A stretch of DNA of 64,000 bases from CAVXTF01 sp963701375. Its GTDB lineage: Bacteria > Actinomycetota > Acidimicrobiia > Acidimicrobiales > CAVXTF01. The notes below the pieces were generated by a model, which searched no databases, had not been told where the DNA came from, and saw only the letters and a program-made list of their open reading frames with translations. A program made the position numbers and the translations under genes. The DNA lies in NCBI GenBank assembly GCA_963701375.1, contig CAVOZT010000004.1:806001-870000 (forward strand), given 5' to 3'. Shown in pieces: positions 40,254 to 50,055 of the stretch. Numbering within the stretch: the first letter of the stretch is position 1; each line of letters opens with the position of its first letter.

Positions 40254-41867
40254 CTAAATCGATGGGGCCGCCCCGCCCAGTAGCGACTGGAGAAAACTCG
40301 CGACATTGAAGTTAAGTCCGGGAAACATCAAGTTGAACATGCCGAGATAGAACAGCCGAGCCATTATCGCCTGGGTGTCGAGGAAGCGAGCATCGAGCAC
40401 GAGGTCGATCGAGTCGATATTGAATGCGTAACTGGCGAGCGCCATCGCCGATACAAGCGCACCCTCCTCCGAGTCCATCGTCAGGTTGTTGCCCGCAAAG
40501 TAGATCCCCGTCTGCTTCTGGTTCGGCAATGGCGAGTAATGCGGGCTGACGCTCTGAGCACTACGAAGGAGCAGCTTCTGCTCCCACATGAAAGATGGAA
40601 GCCACATGCCGTGAGTCCAATTCATAGGTGTCGGCGCGATCGGGTTCTTCGGGATCGGAGTCCCGGGCACCGTCGTCGGGTCATATCCGTACATCGTCAG
40701 GTAGTACTCGAAGGCAGGGTCGGTGACGCCCATGAGATTCTTGTAGGAATACGTCGTCCACGAGTTCGTCAGGTCGAACGGTTGCTGTTGAGTCGCCCAA
40801 TACGCGGTGAACTGGAGCGTCTCTTCTGGCGGGCTCGGCATACCCGGTGCCAGGATCGAAGCATCCTGGTGCAGGTAGCAAAAGCCGGGCACCAGTCCCC
40901 ATACATTTTGACCCACGTAATTCTCGTAAAAGCCCCACAGAGCATTGTTGGCGTTGTCGAGCAGAGTCCCGTTCGTTGCCATGTCAGTCGTAAGCACGAC
41001 CACGTCGAATTGTTGTGGGGCCTGTGACTGACCATTTACTTCCCAGGTGACCCATGGTCCGTTCGATGTGGGGTAGACCTCGGTCACCGAGGATCCGGTG
41101 AGAATCGTGACCGCGCCATTTGGGATTGAATTCACGGCGTCGTTCGCCATCGTCTGCACCCATTGCATGGCGCCGTAGTGGAATCGCATGAAGTCGCTCG
41201 ACCAGTTGGTGAAGCTGGCGTATCCCTGGTCGAACAAGAAGGCAATCTCTGGCACGTACACCTCGCCGAGCAGCGCTGATCCATAACCGTTCATGATGCT
41301 CAGGTACGGGTCGAGGAAGTACGTCTCGAACGAGGAGAAATCCTTGAAAAGGCTCTGTTCGGCATTGAGGAGGGACTCCAACGAGAGCGGCATGCCGGGC
41401 TGTGCCTTGAGCAGGGATTCGAATGTCGAGGCATCAGCGGCACCCTGCTGGTACAGGGGTGTCGTCTGGTACTCAGGGAAATTGCCCCAGTACTGGGCAG
41501 GTCCTCCCTGTGTGATCCCGGGAAAGGCACAAGCCACTTTCAGAGGCACGGGATCCATTGTCACTCCCGCAAACTCCGGAAGTTTGAGCATGCTCATCAA
41601 ATTGGGATACATGGTGGGCGCAATCATCTGCACCCCGAGGTCGATCCAATACTGCGTTCCGTTCACGGTCACCGGCACTGTCCGTGAATGACCTCCCAGA
41701 CTCGGAATTCCCGGCTGTGGGTTGCCGTTCTGGTCGTAGGCGAGCACGTCGTGAATCAGCGTGATCTCGAACTGTTCTGACGGGTTCTGCTGCTGCGTCT
41801 TCGCGAGAAGCCACAGCATCGCAACACCGCTTGCACCTCCACCGACGATGCATACTTTCTGCGTCAT
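40254..41867 (-). CDS. FAD-dependent oxidoreductase (amine-oxidase-like), substrate unknown
   Basis: A 537-residue flavoprotein with an N-terminal dinucleotide-binding motif VCIVGGGASGVAMLWLL and a C-terminal FAD-closing motif GIYFAGNNLTMDSEEGALVSAM, the arrangement of the amine oxidase/phytoene desaturase-like group. LGGHSRTVPVTVNG resembles the GG motif that follows the Rossmann part. The middle is rich in Asn, Gln, Tyr and Trp, and the gene looks lower in GC than its neighbours, which may mean transfer. It stands between a convergent secreted protein gene and a cyclase gene, with no pathway partner. Confidence 0.8.
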   Translation of the reverse strand: MTQKVCIVGGGASGVAMLWLLAKTQQQNPSEQFEITLIHDVLAYDQNGNPQPGIPSLGGHSRTVPVTVNGTQYWIDLGVQMIAPTMYPNLMSMLKLPEFAGVTMDPVPLKVACAFPGITQGGPAQYWGNFPEYQTTPLYQQGAADASTFESLLKAQPGMPLSLESLLNAEQSLFKDFSSFETYFLDPYLSIMNGYGSALLGEVYVPEIAFLFDQGYASFTNWSSDFMRFHYGAMQWVQTMANDAVNSIPNGAVTILTGSSVTEVYPTSNGPWVTWEVNGQSQAPQQFDVVVLTTDMATNGTLLDNANNALWGFYENYVGQNVWGLVPGFCYLHQDASILAPGMPSPPEETLQFTAYWATQQQPFDLTNSWTTYSYKNLMGVTDPAFEYYLTMYGYDPTTVPGTPIPKNPIAPTPMNWTHGMWLPSFMWEQKLLLRSAQSVSPHYSPLPNQKQTGIYFAGNNLTMDSEEGALVSAMALASYAFNIDSIDLVLDARFLDTQAIMARLFYLGMFNLMFPGLNFNVASFLQSLLGGAAPSI

Positions 41868-41943
41868 TTCGACCGCCTTTTGACTTGTTGACCCCCTCGA
41901 ATCCGCACTTTCGATCTCGCAATTACTCCGAGATCATTGGACA

Positions 41944-44900
41944 TCACGTCGCGTCGAGCTCCGCAAGCATGGTACGCGCTTTCCGCCCGTCGAACGAGTC
42001 AACGTCGTAACGGTCCATGATCGTTACGAGCAGACGTCGACCCTCTGCGAGATCCCCTCGGTCAGCGAGAAATCGAGCCATTGCGGCGCCGACTCGTAGC
42101 TCGATCAGGCCTGCGCCCATGTCCGTTGCCATGTCGAGCGCGGCACGGAAGTCCGCCCGCGCCATGTCGTCGCCGGTTGCAGCGCGCAACTCGGCCCTCA
42201 GGCGAAGAAGCTCACAGGTGTGCTGGATCTGTACGTTCTGATCGGGAAGGAGGAGGGCGTCGGCGACTGTAGCGAGTGCATCGTCGAGCCGACCTGCCAT
42301 GAGCTGGGACTCGGCGAGAAGGGCGAGCGAGTGGTTGAGGCCCAAACGTTGCCGGGCGGCCACGTGCTTGGCGAGGCCGATCGAAATCAGCTCGATCCCG
42401 GCACCATCCCCGGACATTGCTTCAGCCCAGCCGCCGTAGATCTGACCCCAGCCCACGATGATGTCGATCCCGAACTGTGTGCCCACGGCTTTGAGCCGCT
42501 CGCAAGAAGCGCGAACTTCGTCGAAGTCCCGAAGCCACACATTGACCACTGACAAGCTGAGCGGTGCCAGCACCTGGGTTATCAGATCGGCGTCGGATCG
42601 GGTCTGGGCCGAGACGATCTCGGTGAGGAAACCTTGCGCCCGGTCAGTCTTAGCCAGTACCGCGGCGGCAACGCCTCCGTACAGTGCGGCCTGCACGACT
42701 CCCGAAGCAGGGAGAACGTTTGCCAGCCCTTCGGGTGACCTGTCGAACACGGCTTCGGCGTGCTCCAACGCGTCGAGGAGTCGGCCACGGTTATACAGGG
42801 AGCCGGCCTGCGCGATATGTGCCTCGCATGACGACTGTTCGTCGCCGATGTCGCGTGCCAATGCAACGAGCTCATCGGCGAGCACCTGGGAGCTCATGAT
42901 CTCCCCGCTGCTCATCGAGGTGCCCCAAAGGTTGTAGAGGGTGCGAACACGAAACTGCGTGTCGCCGATGTACTCACTCAGCTTCCGAGCTCGGTCTGCG
43001 GCAGCGATGGTCTCGGGAGCGCCGAACCCTCTCAGCATCTGTAGCGCATCGGTAAGACCAAGTTGGAGCACGAGCTCGCGCTGCACCCGCTCGGGCTCCT
43101 CTGGCAGCTGATCGAGCAATGCAAGCGCCCGTTCGTAGTGAGCGCTTGTTTCTGCGAAGGCTGAGCGGGCGGCTGAGCGCTGAGCGGCCATTTGCCATGC
43201 TGCGATCGCTTCGCCCGCGTCGCCTGCCTCGGTCCAGTGGTGAGCGAGGAGCTCCGGGGGAACTGACACTCCCTCTCCGGCTCTCCGGGTGAGGGTTCCG
43301 GCGATCTGACGATGGAGCTGGACTCGCCGGCGGCGGAGCATCGAGTCGTAGGCCGCCTGTTGCACGAGGACGTGCCTGAACTGGTATGCGCTGGAAGGCG
43401 GCAGTCCGCGGGTGAGCACCAGCTCGGCGTCGTCGAGTTGCCTCAAGGCTGAAATCAGGTCGCCGACCCCGTACCCCGACACTTCCATAAGCAAGTCGAA
43501 CGAAAACTCCCGGCCAATGGCAGCGGCCGTCTGCGCGATCAACTTCGCCGATCCGAGCCGGTCGAGGCGCGCCATGAGCGAGTCGTAGAGCGACAAGGGA
43601 ACCTCGTTACCTAGCGAGCCTGGGACCTGTTCGCTCACCGCGCGCGCCAACTCCTCGGCGAAGAGAGGCACCCCGTCCGAGCGTTCCGTCAGGGCTTCGA
43701 TCGTGACGTCCGAGGCTCCAGAGATACCGAGTCGATCTCTCACGATCATGCGTGTCTCTTCAGCGCCAAGGCGATTGAGCGTGATCTGCGTGTTGTTGCT
43801 TCGCGTCCCCCACGGTGGTACGAACCCCAGACGGGCGGTCAAGACGACAAGTGCGGGTATCGACGCGACCTGCTCCAGCGTTGCTGCCAACGTTTCGAGC
43901 GAGGAGGGGTCGGCCCAGTGCAGGTCTTCGACGACGAGTGCAACCGGCAGGATCTCCGCTCCGGCAGTGAGCCAGCGGACCATCCACCCCATGAGACGGC
44001 GTCTCTCCTCCTCGGGCGATACGAGTAGGGGCGCGAACCGCTCGGCCACCGGGAGTCCGAGAAGATCGGAGACAAGTTGGGCGCCCTCGCTCGGATCGTC
44101 CGCCACCTGTCGTAGCGACGTCTCGATTTCAGTGATCCGTTCGTCGGCCGGCATTTCCGCGGGCCAGTCGAACTGGCTCTCTACGAGCTTCTTCACCACG
44201 GCGAACGGCTGTACCTGCTCGAGGCGAGAGGCGGCCGATTCCACCCACACACCGTCGGGCTCCACCTCGGCTCGAAGTCGATGCAACAGCGCCGATTTGC
44301 CGATGCCCGGCTCCCCGAGGACGAGCACGATCTGCCCGTCGCCGTTTCGGGCTGCCTCCCAGCGGTCCTTCAGAAGCGACAGCTCGGTCCTCCGACCAAC
44401 GAAGGTCCCGCGCGGCTTGCCTACTCCCCGCCTCGCGGCCATGCGGCCGACGACGCGGTACACCACGACAGGGTCCGGAACCCCCTTCAAGTCCCTTGCG
44501 CCGAGTGGTTCGAACTCGAATGCGTCCTCTACCCGACGCTTGACCTCGTCCGTGACTACCACCGAATTTGCTTCTGCGATCGCCTGGACCCGCGCCGCGA
44601 CGTTCACCGCGTCGCCTAGCGCATGCGTCTCTCGACGCTCGGGAGCTCCGACCTCGGTGATCACCACGAGCCCCGAGTGCACCCCCACCCGGGCTGTGAT
44701 CTCGAATCCGCCCGCGCCCCCAGTGCGGTTCAGATCGTTAAGAGCCTGCGAGATCTCGAGGGCCGCAGCGATGGCGTCCTCCGCCGTGGTCTCGCCCGCC
44801 TCCGGATACCCGAAGAACGCAAGGACACCGTCGCCCAGGTACTGCGACACAAAACCGTTGTGCCGACTGATCGCATCCCCGCACACCTGGTAGTAGGCAT

Positions 44901-45237
44901 CGATCAGCTCGCCATATACCTCGGGGTCGAGTTGCGCCGCGAGTTTCGTGGAGTCGACGAGGTCACAGAACATCACGGTGAGCCTGCGGCGTTCGCCCTC
45001 GCCGACGACAGGATACGACGGCGAGTCCGCTCGAGTCGGAACGGCTGCGGCGGAAAGCCGGGTTGTTCCCGGTTTGTCCGTCAAGGATTTGGTCGGAGCT
45101 CCGCACGACGTGCAGAACGATGCCCCGTCCCCAAGCGAAGCCCCGCACGAGTCGCAGTCGCGTACGATCGCCGCTCCGCAAGTGGCACAGAACCTCGCGC
45201 CAACTGGATTTTCGTGGCCACAGCCTCGAAGACCCAT
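41944..45237 (-). CDS. Zinc-ribbon adenylate/guanylate cyclase fused to an AAA ATPase and TPR repeats
   Basis: A 1097-residue cytoplasmic regulator. Two zinc ribbons start it (CGHENPVGARFCATCG, then CDSCGASLGDGASFCTSCG). A class III cyclase covers about residues 85-265 with both metal aspartates (VMFCDLVDSTKLA and YLGDGVLAFFG) and VNVAARV. An AAA_16-type ATPase follows, with Walker A VLGEPGIGKSALL near residue 315 and ALVVEDLHWADPSS as Walker B. The remaining C-terminal half is helical TPR-like. No DNA-binding domain. The ATG at 45237 has GGGGAG upstream; the TTG codon just before it is less likely. It is the second protein of this plan in the window. Confidence 0.92.
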   Translation of the reverse strand: MGLRGCGHENPVGARFCATCGAAIVRDCDSCGASLGDGASFCTSCGAPTKSLTDKPGTTRLSAAAVPTRADSPSYPVVGEGERRRLTVMFCDLVDSTKLAAQLDPEVYGELIDAYYQVCGDAISRHNGFVSQYLGDGVLAFFGYPEAGETTAEDAIAAALEISQALNDLNRTGGAGGFEITARVGVHSGLVVITEVGAPERRETHALGDAVNVAARVQAIAEANSVVVTDEVKRRVEDAFEFEPLGARDLKGVPDPVVVYRVVGRMAARRGVGKPRGTFVGRRTELSLLKDRWEAARNGDGQIVLVLGEPGIGKSALLHRLRAEVEPDGVWVESAASRLEQVQPFAVVKKLVESQFDWPAEMPADERITEIETSLRQVADDPSEGAQLVSDLLGLPVAERFAPLLVSPEEERRRLMGWMVRWLTAGAEILPVALVVEDLHWADPSSLETLAATLEQVASIPALVVLTARLGFVPPWGTRSNNTQITLNRLGAEETRMIVRDRLGISGASDVTIEALTERSDGVPLFAEELARAVSEQVPGSLGNEVPLSLYDSLMARLDRLGSAKLIAQTAAAIGREFSFDLLMEVSGYGVGDLISALRQLDDAELVLTRGLPPSSAYQFRHVLVQQAAYDSMLRRRRVQLHRQIAGTLTRRAGEGVSVPPELLAHHWTEAGDAGEAIAAWQMAAQRSAARSAFAETSAHYERALALLDQLPEEPERVQRELVLQLGLTDALQMLRGFGAPETIAAADRARKLSEYIGDTQFRVRTLYNLWGTSMSSGEIMSSQVLADELVALARDIGDEQSSCEAHIAQAGSLYNRGRLLDALEHAEAVFDRSPEGLANVLPASGVVQAALYGGVAAAVLAKTDRAQGFLTEIVSAQTRSDADLITQVLAPLSLSVVNVWLRDFDEVRASCERLKAVGTQFGIDIIVGWGQIYGGWAEAMSGDGAGIELISIGLAKHVAARQRLGLNHSLALLAESQLMAGRLDDALATVADALLLPDQNVQIQHTCELLRLRAELRAATGDDMARADFRAALDMATDMGAGLIELRVGAAMARFLADRGDLAEGRRLLVTIMDRYDVDSFDGRKARTMLAELDAT

Positions 45238-45306
45238 CAACTCCCCGCTTTTTCAGGGCGAGCCTACTTGGCCCTTGGCCTGCGGACATGCCGTACGATC
45301 ACGGCA

Positions 45307-45432
45307 ATGCCCTATGACGAAGAGCTCGCCGACCGCATCCGCGAACTGCTCGCTTCCGAATCGGGAGTTACCGAGAAAAAGATGTTCGGCGGACTCGCTT
45401 TTCTGGTCAAGGGAAAACATGGCTCTAAGTAG
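45307..45432 (+). pseudogene. Truncated TfoX/Sxy N-terminal domain
   Basis: The 41 residues PYDEELADRIRELLA, then GVTEKKMFGGLAFLVKG, match the start of TfoX-like proteins (normally about 100 residues), then the frame ends at 45432. One frame over, the family residues after GLAFLV (GNMA-like) would continue for a few codons, so a single indel near 45415 plus deletion of the rest explains it. The isochorismatase-like gene starts 29 bases later. Confidence 0.7.
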
Positions 45433-45460
45433 GAGCCGTCACCGTGAGTAAGGAGAGACG

Positions 45461-46009
45461 ATGACCACACTCGAGAACCGGCCGAACACAGCGCTCCTCG
45501 TCGTCAACGTCCAGAACGGCGTCGTGGCGGGGGCTCACGAGCGGGACGCGGTCGTTGCGAACGTCGGCAACCTTGTCGAAAAGGCGCGACGGGAACGCGT
45601 TCCCGTTGTCTGGGTTCAGCACTCCGACGAGCAACTGGCGAGGGGGAGCGACGACTGGCGGATCGTCCCCGAACTGACTCCGGGCGGCGGCGAGCCGCTT
45701 ATCGAGAAGATCTACGGTGACTCGTTCGAGGACACCACCCTCGAAAGCGTGCTGTCGGGCCTCGGTGTCGGGCGACTCGTAGTAGTAGGCGCGCAGACCG
45801 ATGCGTGCATCCGGTCGACGCTCCACGGAGCGTTGGTCAGGGGGTACGACGCGACCCTTGTCAGCGACGCCCACACGACGGAGGACCAGACTGCTTGGGG
45901 GGCGCCGCCTCCGGACCAGGTAATCGCGCACACGAACCTGTACTGGACGTATGAGACAGCCCCTGGGCGGAAGGCAGGGACCGTCGAGACCAAGGAAGTC
46001 GACTTCTAG
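45461..46009 (+). CDS. Isochorismatase-like cysteine hydrolase with an altered triad
   Basis: A 182-residue alpha/beta hydrolase of the isochorismatase/nicotinamidase superfamily. The nucleophile Cys is in GAQTDACIRSTLHGA and the Lys in LIEKIYGDSFEDT. The usual catalytic Asp of the N-terminal (I/V)DVQ motif is Asn16 here (VVNVQNG, codon AAC), so activity may be reduced or altered. The ATG follows GTAAGGAGAG. The gene sits behind a broken tfoX and before the membrane-lipid operon; nothing in context gives the substrate. Confidence 0.88.
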   Translation: MTTLENRPNTALLVVNVQNGVVAGAHERDAVVANVGNLVEKARRERVPVVWVQHSDEQLARGSDDWRIVPELTPGGGEPLIEKIYGDSFEDTTLESVLSGLGVGRLVVVGAQTDACIRSTLHGALVRGYDATLVSDAHTTEDQTAWGAPPPDQVIAHTNLYWTYETAPGRKAGTVETKEVDF

Positions 46010-46145
46010 GACCTTCCAAGTAATCCCTTTATCGGCGCCGCAGTTGCAGCCGAGCGGCAATTATCAGCCGGACTGGTGATTCGCCTGAAAGTGGGTAGGG
46101 GACGTTCATGCAAGATATCTCCCCTTCCAAACCAGGACTGCCTCG

Positions 46146-47000
46146 ATGACCGTTGCAACAGCGAGGAGCATCGAGTCAAACGTCCCCATCGGTGACGATG
46201 GTGCCTCTCGGCCCCATCGTCTCCTTGATCCGCCCGTGGGTGGACCAGCTGATCACCTCGGAAGAGCCGTGGGGTGGGGAAGGGGAATTGCTGCCACAGC
46301 GGTCGCGATGATCGTGACTTACGCCATGCTTGCCGTATTCATGGTGGCTCTGGGCATGTTTGTAACCCACGTCATCGCGCATGACTTCGTCGGTGCTTGG
46401 GAGCGTCACGTGAGTGATTGGTTCGCCACACATGGCAGCGGCCTTTGGAACAGCATCAGTGCCGGCGCTACGTTCATGGCCGATACGTTCTCGGTAGCGG
46501 CTGTCGCGGTAGTCGTCACTGTCGTGCTCCTCTTCCGGAAGTGGGGACGCCAGGCATTCCTCATCGTCGCAGGCTTGGCGATCGAGCTCTCCGTCTTTCT
46601 GACGTCCAATTCGGTTGTGGCGAGGCCGCGTCCTCCACTCCGACACTTGGGAGGCACGCCGTCGACCTTCAGCTTTCCTTCGGGGCATACGGCTGCCACC
46701 GTCGTGCTCTACGGCGGAATCGCGGTGTTGACGATGACATCGACCACTCGCCGAGGTCCCCGCATTGCGGCGTGGACGGTCGCTGTCGTCCTTACGGTCG
46801 CCGTGGGGGTGTCTCGGGTCTATCGCGGTGAGCATTACGTAACCGATGTCGTAGCCGGCTTCTTGATGGGAGTGGGCGCCCTTGTGGCGGCCGTCTTCAT
46901 CATCCGAGTGGCTGGCGCGGCTCACGCGGCGAAGTCTCACGCTGTCGACAAACCAGTGGTGGCCAAAGAGCCTCTTCGACGAAGCGTTGCTCTCCGATGA
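46146..47000 (+). CDS. PAP2 superfamily membrane phosphatase
   Basis: A 284-residue membrane protein with about six helices and a PAP2 active site: motif 1 SVVARPRPP, motif 2 FPSGHTAA and motif 3 SRVYRGEHYVTDVVAG. The motif-1 Lys (K-x6-RP) is Asn here; the other catalytic residues, including both His, are present. It should dephosphorylate a lipid phosphate such as phosphatidic acid or undecaprenyl pyrophosphate. It starts a five-gene unit; its stop overlaps the next ATG. Confidence 0.88.
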   Translation: MTVATARSIESNVPIGDDGASRPHRLLDPPVGGPADHLGRAVGWGRGIAATAVAMIVTYAMLAVFMVALGMFVTHVIAHDFVGAWERHVSDWFATHGSGLWNSISAGATFMADTFSVAAVAVVVTVVLLFRKWGRQAFLIVAGLAIELSVFLTSNSVVARPRPPLRHLGGTPSTFSFPSGHTAATVVLYGGIAVLTMTSTTRRGPRIAAWTVAVVLTVAVGVSRVYRGEHYVTDVVAGFLMGVGALVAAVFIIRVAGAAHAAKSHAVDKPVVAKEPLRRSVALR

Positions 47001-47884
47001 CCTCCGTCGCCGTCATCGCCCACCAGAAGAAGACACTTGGGGGTGGCCTCGCCGAGCTCCGTCAGGTCTTGGCCGATCGCGGTTTCCCTGACCCCATCTG
47101 GTACGAGGCCCCCAAGAGCAGCAAGGCGCCCAGCCTTGCGCGCCAGGCCATGGCGGATGGGGCCGACCTTCTCTTCGTCTGGGGTGGAGACGGGATGGTC
47201 CAGCGGTGCGTAGACGCGGTAGCGGGCCAGCAAATTGGCCTGGCGATCCTGCCGGCGGGCACTGCCAATCTTCTGGCGAACAACCTTAAGATTCCGATTG
47301 ACCTGCGCGCCGCGGTGGAGATCGGACTCCATGGAGCCCGGCGTCGCTTGGATGTCGGTGTCTTGAACAACAAGCGATTCGCCGTGATGGCAGGGGTCGG
47401 ATTCGACGCCGTCATGATGAGAGACGCCGACGGGAAGCTGAAGGACCGCTATGGCCGCCTCGCCTACGTCTTTACCGGCGCCCGCGCCACTCGCATGAAT
47501 GCCCGGAAGGTGAGGATCGAGATCGACGGAAAGCCTTGGTTCAAGGGAAAGGCCAGCTGCGTGCTGCTCGGTCAGTTTGGAACATTGACCGGAGGCCTTG
47601 TCGCATTCGCCAATGCCCGCCCCGACGACGGACTACTCGAGGTCGGTGTGGTGACGGCGGACAGCGCACTGCAATGGGCTCGCGTGCTCAGCCGCCTGGT
47701 GATCGGCCATGCCGATCGCTCGCCACTCGCGCAAATGACCCGCGGGCGCGAAGTCGAGATCAAGCTCGACCGACCCACCGTCTACGAGCTCGATGGGGGA
47801 GCCAGAAAGGCGAAAAAGACGCTGCGGGCCAGCGTCGAGCCAGGTGCGATAACCGTTTGCGTTCCAGAGAGCGCGCAACAATGA
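46997..47884 (+). CDS. Diacylglycerol kinase family lipid kinase
   Basis: A 295-residue cytoplasmic or peripheral kinase of the DagK/YegS/sphingosine kinase family. The nucleotide motif is VWGGDGMVQRCVDAV and the second is LPAGTANLLANNL; RLAYVFTGARA and PDDGLLEVGVV fit the family. It probably phosphorylates diacylglycerol or a related lipid, the reverse of a PAP2 reaction. The ATG overlaps the preceding PAP2 stop and its own TGA overlaps the next ATG, so translation is coupled. Confidence 0.92.
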   Translation: MTSVAVIAHQKKTLGGGLAELRQVLADRGFPDPIWYEAPKSSKAPSLARQAMADGADLLFVWGGDGMVQRCVDAVAGQQIGLAILPAGTANLLANNLKIPIDLRAAVEIGLHGARRRLDVGVLNNKRFAVMAGVGFDAVMMRDADGKLKDRYGRLAYVFTGARATRMNARKVRIEIDGKPWFKGKASCVLLGQFGTLTGGLVAFANARPDDGLLEVGVVTADSALQWARVLSRLVIGHADRSPLAQMTRGREVEIKLDRPTVYELDGGARKAKKTLRASVEPGAITVCVPESAQQ

Positions 47885-48852
47885 GTTCCGCCTCCGTCGT
47901 CCCTGAGACCCGAAATTTGACCGGTGACGACGCTTGGCAGACCTTGCATCACATTGGTCGGGCCCGGTTGCTCAAGGACGCTTTCCGCCGGATGCGCGTC
48001 GCCGATGGCTTCAGTCATGCCCGTTCGCTCGCCTTCATGACCGCGCTCGTGGTCGTGCAGGGTTTGATCGGGATGGTCGGATTGGCGAGCATCTTGGGCA
48101 AGGGAAGCGTAAGCGACATGATCGACTCAGCGGTACGACGAGCAGTTCCCGGACCAGCGGGGCAGGTGGTGACCACGGCTGTAACCCAGGCGCACCGTGT
48201 CGCCGCTGGTCATCAGTACGGCCCAGTCCTCTTCGGCTTGATCGGTGGACTGTTAACTGCGACAACTGCAATGGGTCAACTCGAAAGGGGTCTCAACCGC
48301 ATCTACGGAGTCGAGCAGGACCGCCCGAGCGCGAAGAAGTACGCGCTCGCCTTCTTCTTCGCTGTCAGCGTAGGCACGCTCTTCGTCCTGGCTTTTACCT
48401 GCCTGGCTGTCGGCAGGGACCTGTTCCGCTCCGCGACCCACGGCACGCTGGTTTCGGTATGGTCCGTGGCGCGCTGGCCTCTCGGACTGGCGTTGATCAC
48501 GGCCGCCGTGTGCGTGCTGTTCCGCTGGTCGCCTAAGCGCCGCCAGCCCAGCCTGTCGTGGCTCGCCTTTGGTGCTGGGGTGTCGGTGTTCTTGTGGGGT
48601 TTGGCTACCGCAGGACTCGGGTTGTTCTACGGATTGAGCTCCTCGTTCGGAAAGACTTACGGCCCGTTGGCCGGAGTGGTGGCATTGCTCTTCTGGTGCC
48701 TGTTGTCGAGCATCGCATTGTTTTACGGTGCCGCAGTAGCGGCCCAGCTCGAAGCTGTCAGGGCCGGGGGGGCGACGCCACAGGATGCGCGCAAGGTGGC
48801 GCAGTCCGATCCACCGGGTGATCGACACCCGGTGGGGGCGGCGGCGCCATGA
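47881..48852 (+). CDS. YihY/BrkB family membrane protein
   Basis: A 323-residue integral membrane protein with about six helices and the YihY (formerly RNase BN) pattern: SLAFMTALVVVQGLIGMVGL, TTAMGQLERGLNRIYGVEQDRPS, and the late PLAGVVALLFWCLLSSIALFYGAAVAAQLE. Function in this family is not established; some members are proposed transporters. It overlaps the lipid kinase and the phospholipase D gene by ATGA on both sides, tying it to lipid metabolism. Confidence 0.9.
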   Translation: MSSASVVPETRNLTGDDAWQTLHHIGRARLLKDAFRRMRVADGFSHARSLAFMTALVVVQGLIGMVGLASILGKGSVSDMIDSAVRRAVPGPAGQVVTTAVTQAHRVAAGHQYGPVLFGLIGGLLTATTAMGQLERGLNRIYGVEQDRPSAKKYALAFFFAVSVGTLFVLAFTCLAVGRDLFRSATHGTLVSVWSVARWPLGLALITAAVCVLFRWSPKRRQPSLSWLAFGAGVSVFLWGLATAGLGLFYGLSSSFGKTYGPLAGVVALLFWCLLSSIALFYGAAVAAQLEAVRAGGATPQDARKVAQSDPPGDRHPVGAAAP

Positions 48853-50045
48853 CAGCCAGGAACACACTGTCTCCGACTGTGGCCACCGACGACCCGATCG
48901 CGCGGGCAAGGCGTACCTTGGAAGGAGTTGTCGGCATCCCCGCTACCGAGGGCAATCGCATTACCGTCCTGCACAACGGGGATGAGATATTTCCTGCAAT
49001 GCTCGACGCCATCGCTGATGCCGAGCACACCATTGATTTCCTCACCTTTGTCTATTGGAAGGGCGAGATCGGCACCGAAATGGCCGAAGCCCTGTGCCTA
49101 CGGGCCAAGGCCGGTGTGCGCGTTCGGGTGCTATTGGACGCTTGGGGCGCCCGAACCATCGAAGATCGTCTCATCAACGACATGAAGAATGCAGGCGTCC
49201 GATTGCGATGGTTCCGTCCGTTGCGCCGATTCCGGCTGGGCGAAATCAATCACCGGACGCACCGCAAGGTGCTCATTGTCGACGAGTCGGTGGGCTTCAC
49301 GGGTGGCGTAGGCATTTCGGACCTTTGGCAAGGTGACGCCCGCAACGAGAACGAATGGCGCGACACTCATTTCAAGATCGAGGGTCCGGCCGTCGATGGG
49401 CTGCGAGCGGCTTTTTTGGACAATTGGGCAGAGACCGACCCAACCATTTTCGAAGAGGAATACGATCGCTTTCCCGATCAGCCCAAGCCTGGTGACAGCG
49501 TTATCCAATGCGTGAGGGGAGCCTCTGCCACTGGTGGCAGCGATCTGAACTGTGTGTTCCGCACACTTTTGCAATTGACGCAACGCCGGCTACGCGTCAC
49601 GACCGCCTACTTCGTCCCCGACGACGATCTCATTGACCGCCTATGCGATGCCGCCAAGCGAGGGGTGCAGGTACAGATCCTTCTACCCGGGCCATACGCC
49701 GACAAGCGCTTCGTGCAACTCTCCGCGGAGGCGGACTACGAGCGTCTCGTTGAATCCGGGATCGAGCTGTGGAATTTCCAGCCGTCGATGTTGCACGCAA
49801 AGACCATGACAGTGGACGGCGTCATCGCCAATGTGGGTTCAGCGAATTTCAATGCTCGATCCCTCAAATGCGACGAGGAGATCAACATAGTGGCGTTCGA
49901 CCCCACGGTTGTACGGATCCTCGATCGGCAATTCGACGACGATCTCGAACGCAGTATTCAGATCGATCCCGGCCGTTGGAAGCAGCGATCACTACGTCAG
50001 CAATCCGCTGAACATCTCGTCGTTCCCATGCGGGGCGTCTCTTAG
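48849..50045 (+). CDS. Phospholipase D-like/cardiolipin synthase
   Basis: A 398-residue PLD-superfamily enzyme with two HKD motifs: HRKVLIVD near residue 138 and HAKTMTVD near 316, the latter followed by GSANFNARS. The two-HKD plan without N-terminal helices fits soluble ClsB-type cardiolipin synthases, which join phosphatidylglycerol with another lipid, but phospholipase activity is possible. The ATG overlaps the YihY stop. A PAP2 gene follows by ten bases. Confidence 0.9.
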   Translation: MTARNTLSPTVATDDPIARARRTLEGVVGIPATEGNRITVLHNGDEIFPAMLDAIADAEHTIDFLTFVYWKGEIGTEMAEALCLRAKAGVRVRVLLDAWGARTIEDRLINDMKNAGVRLRWFRPLRRFRLGEINHRTHRKVLIVDESVGFTGGVGISDLWQGDARNENEWRDTHFKIEGPAVDGLRAAFLDNWAETDPTIFEEEYDRFPDQPKPGDSVIQCVRGASATGGSDLNCVFRTLLQLTQRRLRVTTAYFVPDDDLIDRLCDAAKRGVQVQILLPGPYADKRFVQLSAEADYERLVESGIELWNFQPSMLHAKTMTVDGVIANVGSANFNARSLKCDEEINIVAFDPTVVRILDRQFDDDLERSIQIDPGRWKQRSLRQQSAEHLVVPMRGVS

Positions 50046-50055
50046 GAGACAGCAG

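Noticed and set aside
43703..44893. 396-codon open frame on the plus strand
   Set aside because: It lies wholly within the cyclase/ATPase gene on the other strand, has Ser/Thr/Arg-rich low-complexity composition and no recognisable motif; a GC-driven shadow.
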